DNA of 64,000 nucleotides from Zygnema cylindricum. Lineage: Eukaryota; Streptophyta; Zygnematophyceae; Zygnematales; Zygnemataceae. This document shows, one piece after another, positions 1 to 12,555 of this stretch. Both the position numbers and the translations under genes were made by a program. The stretch lies in assembly GCA_037447655.1 (NCBI GenBank), contig JBBHKE010001171.1, positions 62,001 to 126,000 of the forward strand, in the 5' to 3' direction. Below the pieces are notes generated by a model, which saw nothing but the letters and a program-made list of their open reading frames with translations, was not told where the DNA came from and ran no database searches. Position 1 is the first letter of the stretch, and each line of letters opens with the position of its first letter.

Positions 1-459
1 CGCATCTCTTTCGTGCGCTGAAGAGATTGACAGCTCTACTGTTTTGCTTGTCTCTGTTAACACGTAACACGATCAAATGAGATGAAAGACTTGGCAAAAA
101 AAATAAAAAAAAATCATCTTAGCTTATTAATCTAAATACGAGTCAACCGCAGTACTCACTAAAACTGCAAGACTCTATACAAGACTCTATACCATTATTT
201 TTCCCGAACTCTGTGCTAATCGAGTTGGAGGAGCTTAAATAACCCGTCACAATTATGATTTGAAGTTCATTTTATTGCTACTGACCCACACAACAGGTTC
301 CTCAATTCCTTTCTACAGTCCTGTGCATTGATCCAGTTAACAAGAAACACTAAAATCAGAATCTGAGGGTTAAGCTAAGATTCTTTTTGCAAAGCTAGTC
401 ACTATGAATACGACAGAAGCAAAATGGGTATCCTTGTCTCCACAAAGAGGTTGAAATAA

Positions 460-3400
460 CTATCGAGGATGTAGTTTTCGTGGGTACAAGTTTGGACTTC
501 CAAAAGTCGACGACGATGTGGACGATGAATTGTCCCACTTATCCAGTGAGGAACTTGACGAGCTCGCTGGAACAGGAAACTCTGCCTCATTCACCACTTC
601 CCAAAAGGAGAAAGAATCTCTGGTGGTCCGGTACAAAAGGCTTTCTTTACACTCGCTTTGATACCCGTCTTTCCCTCCATCACCATCCTTAACACCCTCA
701 ACTGATCTGAGGAAATTTTCTGCTGTATTGATCTCATCTTGAGATAAGGCTGATATTTGCAAGTTCCTTACCAATTTGTCCTGCCAAAAGACATTCACAA
801 ATAAAAAGTCAGGTAACAATTGCCACAACCCAAGGAGCTCAGCAACCTGATAGTTCACACACCATGCACATGACCTAAAAAGGAAAAAGATTTGCAAGCT
901 TGATCCAGAATGTTAGCAGATCAAAACTTGCGCAATCAATAGGAATGAATTGAGGTGTTAGGACTATATGCACCTGTGATACATCCAACAGGTGTTGTTT
1001 GTTGCACACTGTTTGGCTCCCCTTTTCTAGCACTTGAAATTCCTTCACCAAAGCTTTTCGCATCAATCTCAGGTGGGCAAACTCCTCTGCCTCTGACTTA
1101 GTGTTGCAGGCTGCCCCTAACTCCCCCAGGAGAGTCCACATGTGAGTGGATAAACCAGGTGTCTGTGACCGCTCATCTGCCTGCTCCGCATCTCTCTGCA
1201 ATCATTCATAAGCATCCTTAAGCGTTTGCAAGCGTGAAGAACACTTTCAATCATCACAAGGATGCAAACATTGGAGAAAAAAGAAACAATAAATGACTGT
1301 TTCCTCCAGTAAATGACCAACTTTAAAATGCACCTACATCAGAAACAAATTATTTTTGAAAAACAACCAAGTTACTTGACTAGGGAGAGCAATGGTGCTC
1401 ACCTGGTTTACGAGAGCTGCCAGCTCCTTGACTTCATCCTCGAGCTCCTGTTTTGACTTCGCCATCCAGCCCAATTTTGCTACTAGCACCTTGTTTGCCT
1501 TTTTCAGTTTGACCACCTCTTTCTCGAGCTGCTCCCCTTGGATCTCCAATTCCACTAATTTTCCCTCCACCTCAACCTTTGCAGCCTGTAGCTGTGCAAC
1601 AAGGGCTTCCAATTCCTCCTCACGCTTTCTTGAATCTTGGTCATACAGACAAGCCAGTGCAACCTTGAGCTGCGAATTTTTGTGCAACTGTGTCTTCACC
1701 TGCTCAGCCAGACTGGCTTCTGACCTCCTTAATGCTTCCAGGACCTGCTCAGCCTTATCAGCTCGGTCCTTCTCTGATTTGGCGTTAGACCTCTCTGTTG
1801 CTGCTTTTTGCCCCAGTTCAGAAGCAGTTCGCCACAATTGACTCAGTTCTTCCCGTTGCCTTTTGAACTGCTGCTCCCTCTCAATGGCGGCAATGTCCAT
1901 CTCTGTGACCTTCCTCTGTAGCCTTACTAGCTGCTCTAAATGACTAACTTCCTTCATATCTCTCCCATTAGGATCTAACCCTCTGTTCGCAATTGACTTA
2001 CTGACCAACCTCAGACATCCTGACTGTTGAGAGTCTGAAACAATATCCTCATTTCCTTCAGAATCTTTGGAAACCACACCCTCATTCTGGTCTGTTTGAA
2101 GAGCAGCAGAGATCCTTGAACCTGTTGCAATACAACAACTGGAACCCACCAAAACAAGTCCAGAAAGCTCTGATTGCAATTCTCGAATGTGCATTTTCTC
2201 CTCCTCCAGCTCCTTGGCTCGCTGCACGTGACGTTGAGTGAGGTTGCAAACTGAGTTATTCAACTTTTGAAGACTCTGTTCTTCGCACATTACTTCTGCA
2301 CCCTGGTCATCTGTGATCTCCATCAATTCTTCCGAAATTGATGATAGTGAGTGCACTCGAATCTTTTTCCCATAATGTGAGCTTGCTTGGAGACCCTGAG
2401 AGGATAGGTGACAAAAACAGCAGAAACATAAGTTTTCGGGCATCAAAGCTTATTTTGAAAAAGAAAAGTTGTAGCACATATACTACAATAACTACACTGT
2501 AAAACACTATAAGGGTTAAACATTCTAATTCAACCTCGTGTTTTTGACCCAAAATCATATATTAGTGTTAATAGCATTTTAGTTAGGTGACCCATAACAA
2601 GCCACCCTGCGAAACGTAGTTGATGTTGATAATTCTAACAAAGTGTTATCGCTAATAATTCACGGACTCTAATAGTGACTGGCGGTGTATGTTACTTTAC
2701 CTTGTCCAAAGATTGAAAACACAAGTGACTTCCTCGGAGAAAAAAATCAGACAAACTTCTGTTGATTGAAAACAGAAGTGGAAGGAAACACATTCATAGC
2801 CTATAGCTACAAATAGACAGTAATCAACCTCACCGTGCCATAGCAGATATGAAACTGCCCACAAAACATGGATTTCAAAGCATGCCTACCGAAAGTCGGC
2901 GATGAAGGCCTGACAATATATCCTCCAGTTCCTCCTCAATCGCAGATTGTAGACCCTCGTTCCAGTCGTCGGAGCTCTCACTTTGTAAATCCAGAGTTTC
3001 GCTCTCATCCACTTCGATATCTGACCTTTCCAGGTTTGATTCCATGTTGTTGTCAAATCCACCGTCAGCATTCCCTACGAGATCCTTCCCATCGTTGTCT
3101 ACACTGAGAGAATGGGTTAAATAAAGTTGTACATTGCCACATTCCTGTTTTGAATGACTTTCTGTTGCATTTTCAAAAACTTCTTCGTCAGAAGCGGCAT
3201 CTACCTTTTCCCGTACAGATGCTATGGTTGGCTCGGATATACTGTGATACCCTTCCAAAACAATAGGTTCTTCCTCTGTTCTGCTATTGATTCCCTGAGC
3301 ACCTTGTCCAGCATCAACGCTTCTCACAGAACAGCTGGCCTCGTTGTTAGCTTTTTGCTCATTTACTGTTCTTATTGGAAAGTCTAAAACATTATCCACT

Positions 3401-3483
3401 GGCGCCAGTCTATTAGACTCCAGTAGATTGCTGGTTTTCAACTCTTCCTGTAACCCAGAGCCACCAATCAACTTAACAGCCAT
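460..3483 (-). CDS. Coiled-coil protein of unknown function, copy A
   Basis: I do not recognise the family. I model four exons on the minus strand: 3483-2890, 2395-1403, 1195-974 and 780-460, about 709 residues, all introns GT-AG and phase 0. Exon 1 begins MAVKLIGGSG and is acidic and probably disordered, with clusters such as SESSDDW and AIEEELEDI near its end. Exon 2 is a long charged coiled coil rich in E, K, Q and L (roughly residues 280-525). Exon 3 continues with charged helices; exon 4 ends in a Ser-rich tail. The acceptor of exon 4 is the least certain: the frame is open upstream to about 890 but is T-rich and hydrophobic there, so I treat that part as intron. A scaffold or tethering role is only inference. 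Copy A lacks nine Ser/Leu-rich residues found in copy B. Confidence 0.7.
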
Positions 3484-3889
3484 TAAGTTTCTTCGTCAAG
3501 TTCGAGAAGGATGTAAGCATGACCGCAGATACTTGAAAGTATAGAACCAAAGCCATTGAAATCATTCGCCGCACAGGTCATTGCAATACAGGCAATCACA
3601 CTTTGTGAAAGTGCATAAAAATGCGGAGAATTGACATGATTAGCAAATGATTAGTAAGTGTTACACCGGAAAAGGTTTTCAGATCTCTCCTCAACAATTT
3701 GGAGGAGCGTCTCACCTTTCAGATAATAATAGAATCGTCAACGTGAACAAAGATTCTCAAAATACGACAGAGTTTATCACCCATATCACTTGAATCCACA
3801 GTGTCAATCTCATCAACTTAAAACGTTTAACTTTCGAAGGTTTCCTAGTTACCAAGGTTTGAATACTCGTCAACCCTACAACAAAAACT

Positions 3890-4180
3890 AATCCAATCTT
3901 CACATTCACCATACGATCCTTCTCATCATTGATGCCCTGAGAATCTACACTGATAAAGTCACTAGAACGGATAATTTGAATTATTTTCCAATCCAGTTAC
4001 AGAGCTTTCAAAAACTTCGTTACCAAGGTCACATAACGATGCTATGGAAGAATCGGACACACTGCCAAACCCTCTCGAAACCCTCTTTGAGCACAATTTT
4101 TCAAATTTACAATCATCTTCACGAACGGAACTCACATGAATATGAACACAGATTAAAGATCGTCCAGAAATTAACACAAG
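3890..4180 (-). pseudogene. Possible decayed copy of coiled-coil gene exon 1
   Basis: Read on the minus strand, this stretch shows short blocks resembling exon 1 of the adjacent gene in the same order: a GFGSVSDSSIAS block like GYHSISEPTIAS, then NEVFE like EEVFE, then SVDS...DEKDRMVNV like SVDNDGKDLVGN. Frame changes and stops separate the blocks. The same copy exists at 12962-13252. I read it as an old tandem exon duplication, with low certainty. The rest of 3484-5376 and of 12556-14451 shows no gene I can support. Confidence 0.35.
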
Positions 4181-5379
4181 CGATCAACTTGATTGAGAAT
4201 TCCTGAAGAAATCTGCTATCGTCCTAAAACACATTCCCGTCTACCTCTTAAGTAAGACACTCAAGCTTCAATATTGAAACCGTATACCTATAATTTGCCA
4301 CTTAGGAGACTACCTGCAATGAAGCTGGCGGTAAAGCAGCCCGTACTCGTCGTAAATGCGACGCTGCAAAACATCAAACAAAAAATTAATCAGTTAAAAT
4401 CCAAATACTACATAAAACATATTCAGATGTACTACTTTGTTATAAAAGCCTCAAAAAACCTTGAACTATTAATGGCATTAAAAGGATCATTAAAAAGTAC
4501 CATCTGCCACCAGCACATGCGGTGCTAAGAGCTTGGTGCACGCGTCAGCAAAAGCTGCCTTCACTTTCTTCCAGCGTAGCGTTAGCAAGCCTGCCGCCAT
4601 AGATCTCGAACCGTTTGCCTTACTTCCAGCCATTCGGACAGCTTGTGGACAGAACAAGCACACCTTCTACGTGCAATCCCTCAGAAACCTAACTGGAGAA
4701 ATCATTGACAAGGGAAGCATCACAAACCGTGGAGACTAAAGAGTACAGGAAAGACTGGCGCTACGAGGAAATGAAGTAAAAACTAATTTAGTTCAAAATA
4801 AGGCAGGCAAAAATTTGAATTGTACACATTGTACGAAAACGATACAAAGTACAGAGAGCATACGGAAAGTACAGTACAGGTGGTGCTCTCAAGTCCGTAC
4901 ACGTATGGACATTGAATTTCAAACTTTACCTGCATGTTCTCCGGCTGAAAGCTGGCGCATCTGGAATGCTGGAATCATGGACTTGTCAATAGGGCGGGCG
5001 GAAACGGCTAGTTTGAAGCGTACGGATATAATACCACAGTAATGATAGTTCATAAAATTTGAAATTTAAAAGCCTAGCTGGCATATGGCCTTCCTGGCGG
5101 CGCAGTCGGTCAACCTAAGACATTTTTGCCGTACTATGCAAAGCCCGGTTGTTACATGCCGTACTATTTTAACCCCAACAAAGGTTTGTACAAAGAATCA
5201 TGACAAGAAAGGTGTCTTCCAGGTTACGGCACCAAAAACAACCAAAGTTTATGACATTTGAAGATAACGAGTAAAAATCGTTCGACACGTATTCGTAACG
5301 TCAATTTTTTTCGCTAACGCTGAAATATGTGTGACGCTGCGATGCGTGAAAAATAACAGTTTTACAGACGTACAGCTAA

Positions 5380-6094
5380 GGGTAACATTCCATTAGACGA
5401 AAAGTGGGGTTCGTTACTGGACGCCGTATATTTTCGTACAGTGTCGTACAGAGCCGTACTATTTTTATTTTTTTTGTCAACGAAACACCGTTACTGGAAA
5501 GCTGTCGAAAAGCTCCAATGATGTAGGCGTCATTACTGACCGTTGGATGTTCACTTTTTGAGATCCGCGAAGCAATCGCGCACATCATCCAGTGGCCCCC
5601 AACTCTCCTCGCGAGGGGAGTTGGGGCCCACTCGATGATTACCATTGGTACACGTGAAAAAGCAAAAAAAAATATACTTTGAACAAGCGATCGCAGGCGT
5701 ACACGTCGTACAGGCCATGTGCCGCCTGCCACGCTAGATGCAGGTCAGTCAAAAATATCCTCGCACGCTCCGTCTGACATCCACCGACATTCAAAGTTTG
5801 CCGCGTCCTTTTGCCATTGCGTTTCGAAATTTTGATTTCATTTTGAAAATCAAAATCTAGCCGCAAACTTGACGTACGAATCAATAACTACCTCCGGCCG
5901 TACAGATATTTCGTTCTGACTTGCCGTTTGTAGATTCTTTTAAGATTTGAAGAATCTGGACTCTAACCTATGTGGCGCCAATCATAATTGGGGAAGGTTC
6001 GTTACTGGCCCGACAAAATGGAGCGAACTTCCAGTAAACGCTGTCAGTAGACTTGTCCGTACATTTACTGGGACCGCCTAATGGAATGTTACCC
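5380..6094. mobile_element. MITE family A (Harbinger-like), copy A
   Basis: The element begins GGGTAACATTCCATTAG and ends with the inverted copy CTAATGGAATGTTACCC. It is flanked by a 3-bp direct repeat TAA (5377-5379 and 6095-6097), the TWA type used by PIF/Harbinger elements. It is 715 bp with no plausible transposase. Near the middle (about 5580-5641) is a long inverted repeat centred on TCGCGA with arms reading CCCCAACTC/GAGTTGGGG, preceded by a GACCGTTGGAT box at about 5538. Confidence 0.85.
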
Positions 6095-6565
6095 TAAGCA
6101 GAAAGTAATTATATTTGAACGGGTGAACCGGCCTGATACAATAGTATGTACTATGTACTTCCCTGTACTTTCATCCACTCGGGTGTCCATGTCATAATGT
6201 TTGACATAACACGTGTTTGAAGCGTATTAAACCGTCAGCCAGAACCACGATTCAACAACAAGAAGTCAATTCGACGAACTCTGCACGGTTATGGTGTGCA
6301 AAACAGTTATCGTAAAGTGGTTTACCCTCTGAATATTGGGAGAATACAGGGAAGGTACTGTACTGTTTTAAACTGCATATCACTGGAAAGTGGTAACGAC
6401 CCGCTTCCCAGCTGTAGAGGGGAAAATAATGCTCCAGCATTTTAACCGCCGGCAACTGCTATACCAGGTTCGCACGCGTGAAAATTATTGTTCTGTTCGA
6501 TGCGTGGAAACCAGCCGTTTTGTTTGGTGAAGCGTATTATGTACGATCCCGTATTCTGTGGTGTA

Positions 6566-6783
6566 CACCGCCAATCGCTATTAGCGTGTAGGTTTGATTA
6601 GCGTATACTATTATTTAGCGTGGTGTACGCTAATTGGGAATTTGGAAATTTTGGAAGAAATCGATTACTCTAATTAGGAATTAGGGCTTTTTTTTAAATA
6701 GTGTAGATAATTCTATTTGAGAATAAAAACAAAAAAAAGCGGGACGGGATTAGCGTACACAACGCTAATAGCGATTGGCGGTG
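6566..6783. mobile_element. Mariner-like MITE (CACCGCCAATCG type)
   Basis: A 218-bp element with terminal inverted repeats CACCGCCAATCGCTATTAGC / GCTAATAGCGATTGGCGGTG and TA on both sides. Duplication copy B has no element at the same TA (15636-15637). No coding capacity. TA targets and long inverted ends fit a non-autonomous Tc1/mariner-type element. Confidence 0.85.
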
Positions 6784-6839
6784 TACTGTACTGTAATGAC
6801 TTGCCGTATAAGGGTGAACCTCCATCACTTGCCGTATAA

Positions 6840-7564
6840 GGGTGAAGTTCCATTAGACGAAAAGTGAGCTTGTTTACAGAAATTCGAACCTCTACGTACT
6901 ACGCCGTACGTCTTATTTTGTTTTATCAGGAAAACAACATTACAGAGAATCCTGCTAATATTCTCCAAAAGTCTGGGAGTTAACAGTGACCGTTGGATAT
7001 TTTTTCGCGAAGCATTGCTTCGAAAGTTTCTGTAAATGGTGATGTACCTCGCGAGGTACATCACCAATTACAGAAAAATTTGAGCCGCGACACGCTGGAT
7101 AATGAGCAAACGTGTCAATATGGCAACCAACGGAAATCAAAAAATTTCGCACAGATATACGCATTCAAAAATCCAGCAGAAAATACAAACGAAATCTCGT
7201 AACGCACTTTTGTCACGCTATTTTTGTTGTCGCCCATTCGTCACACTATTTCTGACAGCGCTCATTCGTCACGCGTAAAAACAGGAACCCTAAAGAAATG
7301 CGGTGGTATCTCACAAGGCGTCTACAAAAAGTTCAAAACCAGTATTGAACGATGACCTCGTACGCACGTGCATTGTACGCAAATGAAGATTTTGGGTCGG
7401 TGTGAAAATCATTGACGATTTTCAATATCAAATCTATAGCTACGTAGTACCACTATTTTGGTACCAAGTGGATTACAGACTCTCCGCAATGGAATTTCGT
7501 TCAAATTGTAGCATCCTGTAATGTTGGCCGTACAATTACAGAATGTCCTAATGGAACTTCACCC
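6840..7564. mobile_element. MITE family B, first copy
   Basis: Ends are GGGTGAAGTTCCATTAG and CTAATGGAACTTCACCC. It is flanked by TAA on the left and TTA on the right. A perfect 28-bp palindrome lies at 7038-7065 (arm GGTGATGTACCTCG), preceded by a GACCGTTGGAT box near 6988. It is about 96 percent like 21985-22712 by eye. A 29-bp remnant of a family C tip (GGGTGAACCTCCATCA) lies just upstream at 6811-6839. Confidence 0.8.
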
Positions 7565-7567
7565 TTA

Positions 7568-7674
7568 GGGTGAACCATAGTTCAAAAGTAGGCGTTTTTA
7601 TGGTAGGCGTTTGGTAGGCGCACAAAACTTCGCACAAAACTCGCGCAGATGAGGCGTACTGTGTATGTGCGTTG
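7568..7674. mobile_element. Truncated foldback element, cut by the gap
   Basis: This matches the left end of the foldback element at 22716-22822, including CATAGTTCAAAAGTAGGCG, and stops at the run of N. Confidence 0.7.
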
Positions 7675-7684
7675 NNNNNNNNNN
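7675..7684. other. Assembly gap (10 N)
   Basis: Ten consecutive N. The homologous sequence at 22822 continues into more foldback element, while the sequence after the gap does not, so the gap may hide missing repeat or a misjoin. Confidence 0.99.
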
Positions 7685-8768
7685 CTAGTGTTCGTCGACA
7701 CTGCTTTTCAAAAAAGGAGTGCATTATTCTCTCTTTTTGTGGTCAACGGCACATTATTCTTCATTGAGCGGCTACTCATTTGCTAAATTTATTATGACGG
7801 TCGACGTTCGCAAGCGCGGCATAATTTTAAGCGGTTGAAAAATATTTTCAAAGTCAAAGTTGTTCAACCGATTGACCGTCAAATTTGTACTCAACGGTGC
7901 TTTATTTGTACCTATGTACTTCAAACTTACGTTTTTTGACAAAATTACGTAAGTGACTGTCCGCAACCAAAACAGTCACTGTCATTATCAATTCCCATTA
8001 TTAATTTATTACTCATCGGCGAGTTACTTCTTATTACACGGCAACTGGTGTTTTTCTCTCTTATTACGTGAGGAAAAAACTTTTCGTCACAGCTGCTTGT
8101 GATCCAGGAGGCGTGAAAACAGCTCTGCTACGAGCTTATGGCGGTGCTGGAGGCAGGGAAAAAAAGGTTAAGACAGGAGATAATGGCTCGGCTATTTGAT
8201 TGTCATTGTCTAAATGTCACCATGCAACCGAAGGCAAAAGTAAGTGCTTGTGTCATGGCATTTGCATTTTTACCATACACTCATACTGAAATTGTTGATA
8301 TATTCAGAATGTCACCAATTCCCTTCTACTAATCAGAGACGACTACGACTACATTCAAGTTGGTGACCTTTTGTCCTGGTTCTTTACACAATGTTTTTCA
8401 AGTAATCAAGAGTAATCGAGGCAGTTAGACTCTAAGGCTAGACAGCTCCCCCCTAGACACTTGGCCCAAGAAATAGCACATTTTGTGAACTGCGAGGTCC
8501 ATGATAGTGTTTGTTTCGAAATAGAATGCCGACATACTGTCCTTTCATTAAAAAATCTCTGCCTCATCCCCTGTGTGAAGTGATTGGATCTGGATTTGGA
8601 CAAAATATGCGGAATACAAGGATCCATACCGAACATAATCACAACAAATCCTGCAAACATGATTATGGCCACGTCAGCTGGTCTTGCAGAGCTTCGCCCG
8701 CTCCGGCTTAGCGCAGCTTTAGGCCGGTCTTATATTTCCCACATGAATATACAAAGTCACTAGTGCAT

Positions 8769-8957
8769 CTAACACACTTTAACATTAAAACCCAAAAACT
8801 CACGGTAGCTATCGTCAACAAAATTATATTGCCAATCAATCACTGATTCACTGCAATCAACACGTGATAAACACTTTGGATATTTGAGCTTTATTAGATA
8901 GCCAAGGAGCATGTACATTGACGAGTTAACATCATTCGACTCAAAACTTTCACACAC
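8769..8957 (-). other. Possible terminal exon fragment
   Basis: A 62-codon minus-strand frame ending in TAG has an ordinary amino-acid make-up (SMYMLLGYLIKLKYP) and could be preceded by an acceptor CTGCAG at about 8962. I do not recognise it and can place no partner exon. The rest of 7685-9042 shows nothing I can support. Confidence 0.2.
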
Positions 8958-9504
8958 AAGATCTGCAGCTGTTGTTTCAAGTGAAGGATCCCAGGGACAA
9001 AACCCAAAAACACTGGAAACAACAACTCTAATCTCCTATAGACGCATCTCTTTCATGCGCTGAAGAGACTGACAGCTCTACTGTTTTGCTTGTCTCTGTT
9101 AACGCGTAACATGATCAAATGAGATGAAAGACTTGGCAAAAAAAATAATTATTTTTTCATCTTAGCTTATTAATCTAAATACGAGTCAACCGCAGTACTC
9201 ACTAAAACTGCAATAGTACATACAAGACTCTATACCATTATTTTTCCCGAACTCTGTGCTAATCGAGTTGGAGGAGCTTAAATAACCCGTCACACTTATG
9301 ATTTGAAGTTCATTTTATTGCTACTGACCAACACAACAGGTTTCTCAATTCCTTTCTACAGCCCTGTGCATTGATCCAGTTAACAAGAAACACTAAATTC
9401 AGAATCTGAGGGTTAAGCTAAGATTCTTTTTGCAAAGCTAGTCACTATGAATACGACAGACAAGCAAAATGGGTATCCTTGAATCCACAAGGAGGTTGAA
9501 ATAA

Positions 9505-12500
9505 CTATCGAGGATGTAGTTTTCGTGGGTACAAGTTTGGACTTCCAAAAGTCGACGACGATGTGGACGATGAATTGTCCCACTTATCCAGTGAGGAACT
9601 CGGGCTCAAAGTGGACAGACTAGCTCCAGACGAGCTCGCTGGAACAGGAAATTCTGCCTCATTCACCACTTCCCAAAAGGAGAAAGAATCTCTGGTGGTC
9701 CGGTACAAAAGGCTTTCTTTAAACTCGCTTTGATACCCGTCTTTCCCTCCATCACCATCCTTAACACCCTCAACTGATCTGAGGAAATTTTCTGCTGTAT
9801 TGATCTCATCTTGAGATAAGGCTGATATTTGCAAGTTCCTCACTAATTTGTCCTGCCAAAAGACATTCACAAATAAAAAGTCAGGTAACAATTGCCACAA
9901 CCCAAGGAGCTCAGCAACCTGATAGTTCACACACCATGCACATGACCTAAAAAGGAAAAAGATTTGCAAGCTTGATCCAGAATGTTAGCAGATCAAAACT
10001 TGCGCAATCAATAGGAATGAATTGAGGTGTTAGGACTATATGCACCTGTGATACATCCAACAGGTGTCGTTTGTTGCACACTGTTTGGCTCCCCTTTTCT
10101 AGCACTTGAAATTCCTTCAACAAAGCTTTTCGCATCAATCTCAGGTGGGCAAACTCCTCTGCCTCTGACTTAGTGTTGCAGGCTGCCCCTAACTCCCCCA
10201 GGAGAGTCCACATGTGAGTGGATAAACCAGGTGTCTGTGACCGCTCATCTGCCTGCTCCGCATCTCTCTGCAATCATTTATAAGCATCCTTAAGCGTTTG
10301 CAAGCGTGAAGAACACTTTCAAACATCACAAGGATGCAAACATTGGAGAAAAAAGAAACAACAAATGATTGTTTCCTCCAGTAAATGACCAACTTTAAAA
10401 TGCACCTACATCAGAAACAAATTATTTTTGAAAAACAACCAAGTTACTTGACTAGGGAGAGCAATGGTGCTCACCTGGTTTACGAGAGCTGCCAGCTCCT
10501 TGACTTCATCCTCGAGCTCCTGTTTTGACTTCGCCATCCAGCCCAATTTTGCTACTAGCACCTTGTTTGCCTTTTTCAGTTTGACCACCTCTTTCTCGAG
10601 CTGCTCCCCTTGGATCTCCAATTCCACTAATTTTCCCTCCACCTCAACCTTTGCAGCCTGTAGCTGTGCAACAAGGGCTTCCAATTCCTCCTCACGCTTT
10701 CTTGAATCTTGGTCATACAGACAAGCCAGTGCAACCTTGAGCTGCGAATTTTTGTGCAACTGTGTCTTCACCTGCTCAGCCAGACTGGCTTCTGACCTCC
10801 TTAATGCTTCCAGGACCTGCTCAGCCTTATCAGCTCGGTCCTTCTCTGATTTGGCGTTAGACCTCTCTGTTGCTGCTTTTTGCCCCAGTTCAGAAGCAGT
10901 TCGCCACAATTGACTCAGTTCTTCCCGTTGCCTTTTGAACTGCTGCTCCCTCTCAATGGCGGCAATGTCCATCTCTGTGACCTTCCTCTGTAGCCTTACT
11001 AGCTGCTCTAACTGACTAACTTCCTTCATATCTCTCCCATTAGGATCTAACCCTCTGTTCGCAATTGACTTACTGACCAACCTCAGACATCCTGACTGTT
11101 GAGAGTCTGAAACAATATCCTCATTTCCTTCAGAATCTTTGGAAACCACACCCTCATTCTGGTCTGTTTGAAGAGCAGCAGAGATCCTTGAACCTGTTGC
11201 AATACAACAACTGGAACCCACCAAAACAAGTCCAGAAAGCTCTGATTGCAATTCTCGAATGTGCATTTTCTCCTCCTCCAGCTCCTTGGCTCGCTGCACG
11301 TGACGTTGAGTGAGGTTGCAAACTGAGTTATTCAACTTTTGAAGACTCTGTTCTTCGCACATTACTTCTGCACCCTGGTCATCTGTGATCTCCATCAATT
11401 CTTCCGAAATTGATGATAGTGAGTGCACTCGAATCTTTTTCCCATAATGTGAGCTTGCTTGGAGACCCTGAGAGGATAGGTGACAAAAACAGCAGAAACA
11501 TAAGTTTTCGGGCATCAAAGCTTATTTTGAAAAAGAAAAGTTGTAGCACATATACTACAATAACTACACTGTAAAACACTATAAGGGTTAAACATTCTAA
11601 TTCAACCTCGTGTTTTTGACCCAAAATCATATATTAGTGTTAATAGCATTTTAGTTAGGTGACCCATAACAAGCCACCCTGCGAAACGTAGTTGATGTTG
11701 ATAATTCTAACAAAGTGTTATCGCTAATAATTCACGGACTCTAATAGTGACTGGCGGTGTATGTTACTTTACCTTGTCCAAAGATTGAAAACACAAGTGA
11801 CTTCCTCGGAGAAAAAAATCAGACAAACTTCTGTTGATTGAAAACAGAAGTGGAAGGAAACACATTCATAGCCTATAGCTACAAATAGACAGTAATCAAC
11901 CTCACCGTGCCATAGCAGATATGAAACTGCCCACAAAACATGGATTTCAAAGCATGCCTACCGAAAGTCGGCGATGAAGGCCTGACAATATATCCTCCAG
12001 TTCCTCCTCAATCGCAGATTGTAGACCCTCGTTCCAGTCGTCGGAGCTCTCACTTTGTAAATCCAGAGTTTCGCTCTCATCCACTTCGATATCTGACCTT
12101 TCCAGGTTTGATTCCATGTTGTTGTCAAATCCACCGTCAGCATTCCCTACGAGATCCTTCCCATCGTTGTCTACACTGAGAGAATGGGTTAAATAAAGTT
12201 GTACATTGCCACATTCCTGTTTTGAATGACTTTCTGTTGCATTTTCAAAAACTTCTTCGTCAGAAGCGGCATCTACCTTTTCCCGTACAGATGCTATGGT
12301 TGGCTCGGATATACTGTGATACCCTTCCAAAACAATAGGTTCTTCCTCTGTTCTGCTATTGATTCCCTGAGCACCTTGTCCAGCATCAACGCTTCTCACA
12401 GAACAGCTGGCCTCGTTGTTAGCTTTTTGCTCATTTACTGTTCTTATTGGAAAGTCTAAAACATTATCCACTGGCGCCAGTCTATTAGACTCCAGTAGAT

Positions 12501-12555
12501 TGCTGGTTTTCAACTCTTCCTGTAACCCAGAGCCACCAATCAACTTAACAGCCAT
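9505..12555 (-). CDS. Coiled-coil protein of unknown function, copy B
   Basis: This is the duplicate of the gene at 460-3483. Exons are 12555-11962, 11467-10475, 10267-10046 and 9852-9505, about 718 residues. Splice sites and frames are all kept, so both copies could be expressed. It differs from copy A by H/Q in exon 2, V/L and Q/R in exon 3, C/F in exon 4, and by nine extra residues before the SSSLDKWD motif. Both copies look intact, which argues against an old pseudogene. Confidence 0.7.

Larger units (their letters stand above)
1..6565. repeat. Large duplication, copy A
   Basis: This segment matches 9043-15637 almost base for base; the offset is 9042 at the left edge and 9072 over most of its length. 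It contains the coiled-coil gene, its upstream region and one MITE. The few differences include four amino-acid changes, a 27-bp in-frame difference in the last exon and small A-tract changes. The match stops at 6565, exactly where a mariner-like MITE begins. Copy A starts at or before the window edge, so its true left end is unknown. Confidence 0.95.

Noticed and set aside
10464-10913. Ser/Thr-rich plus-strand frame, also at 1392-1841
   Set aside because: Antisense shadow of the coiled-coil exon on the minus strand.
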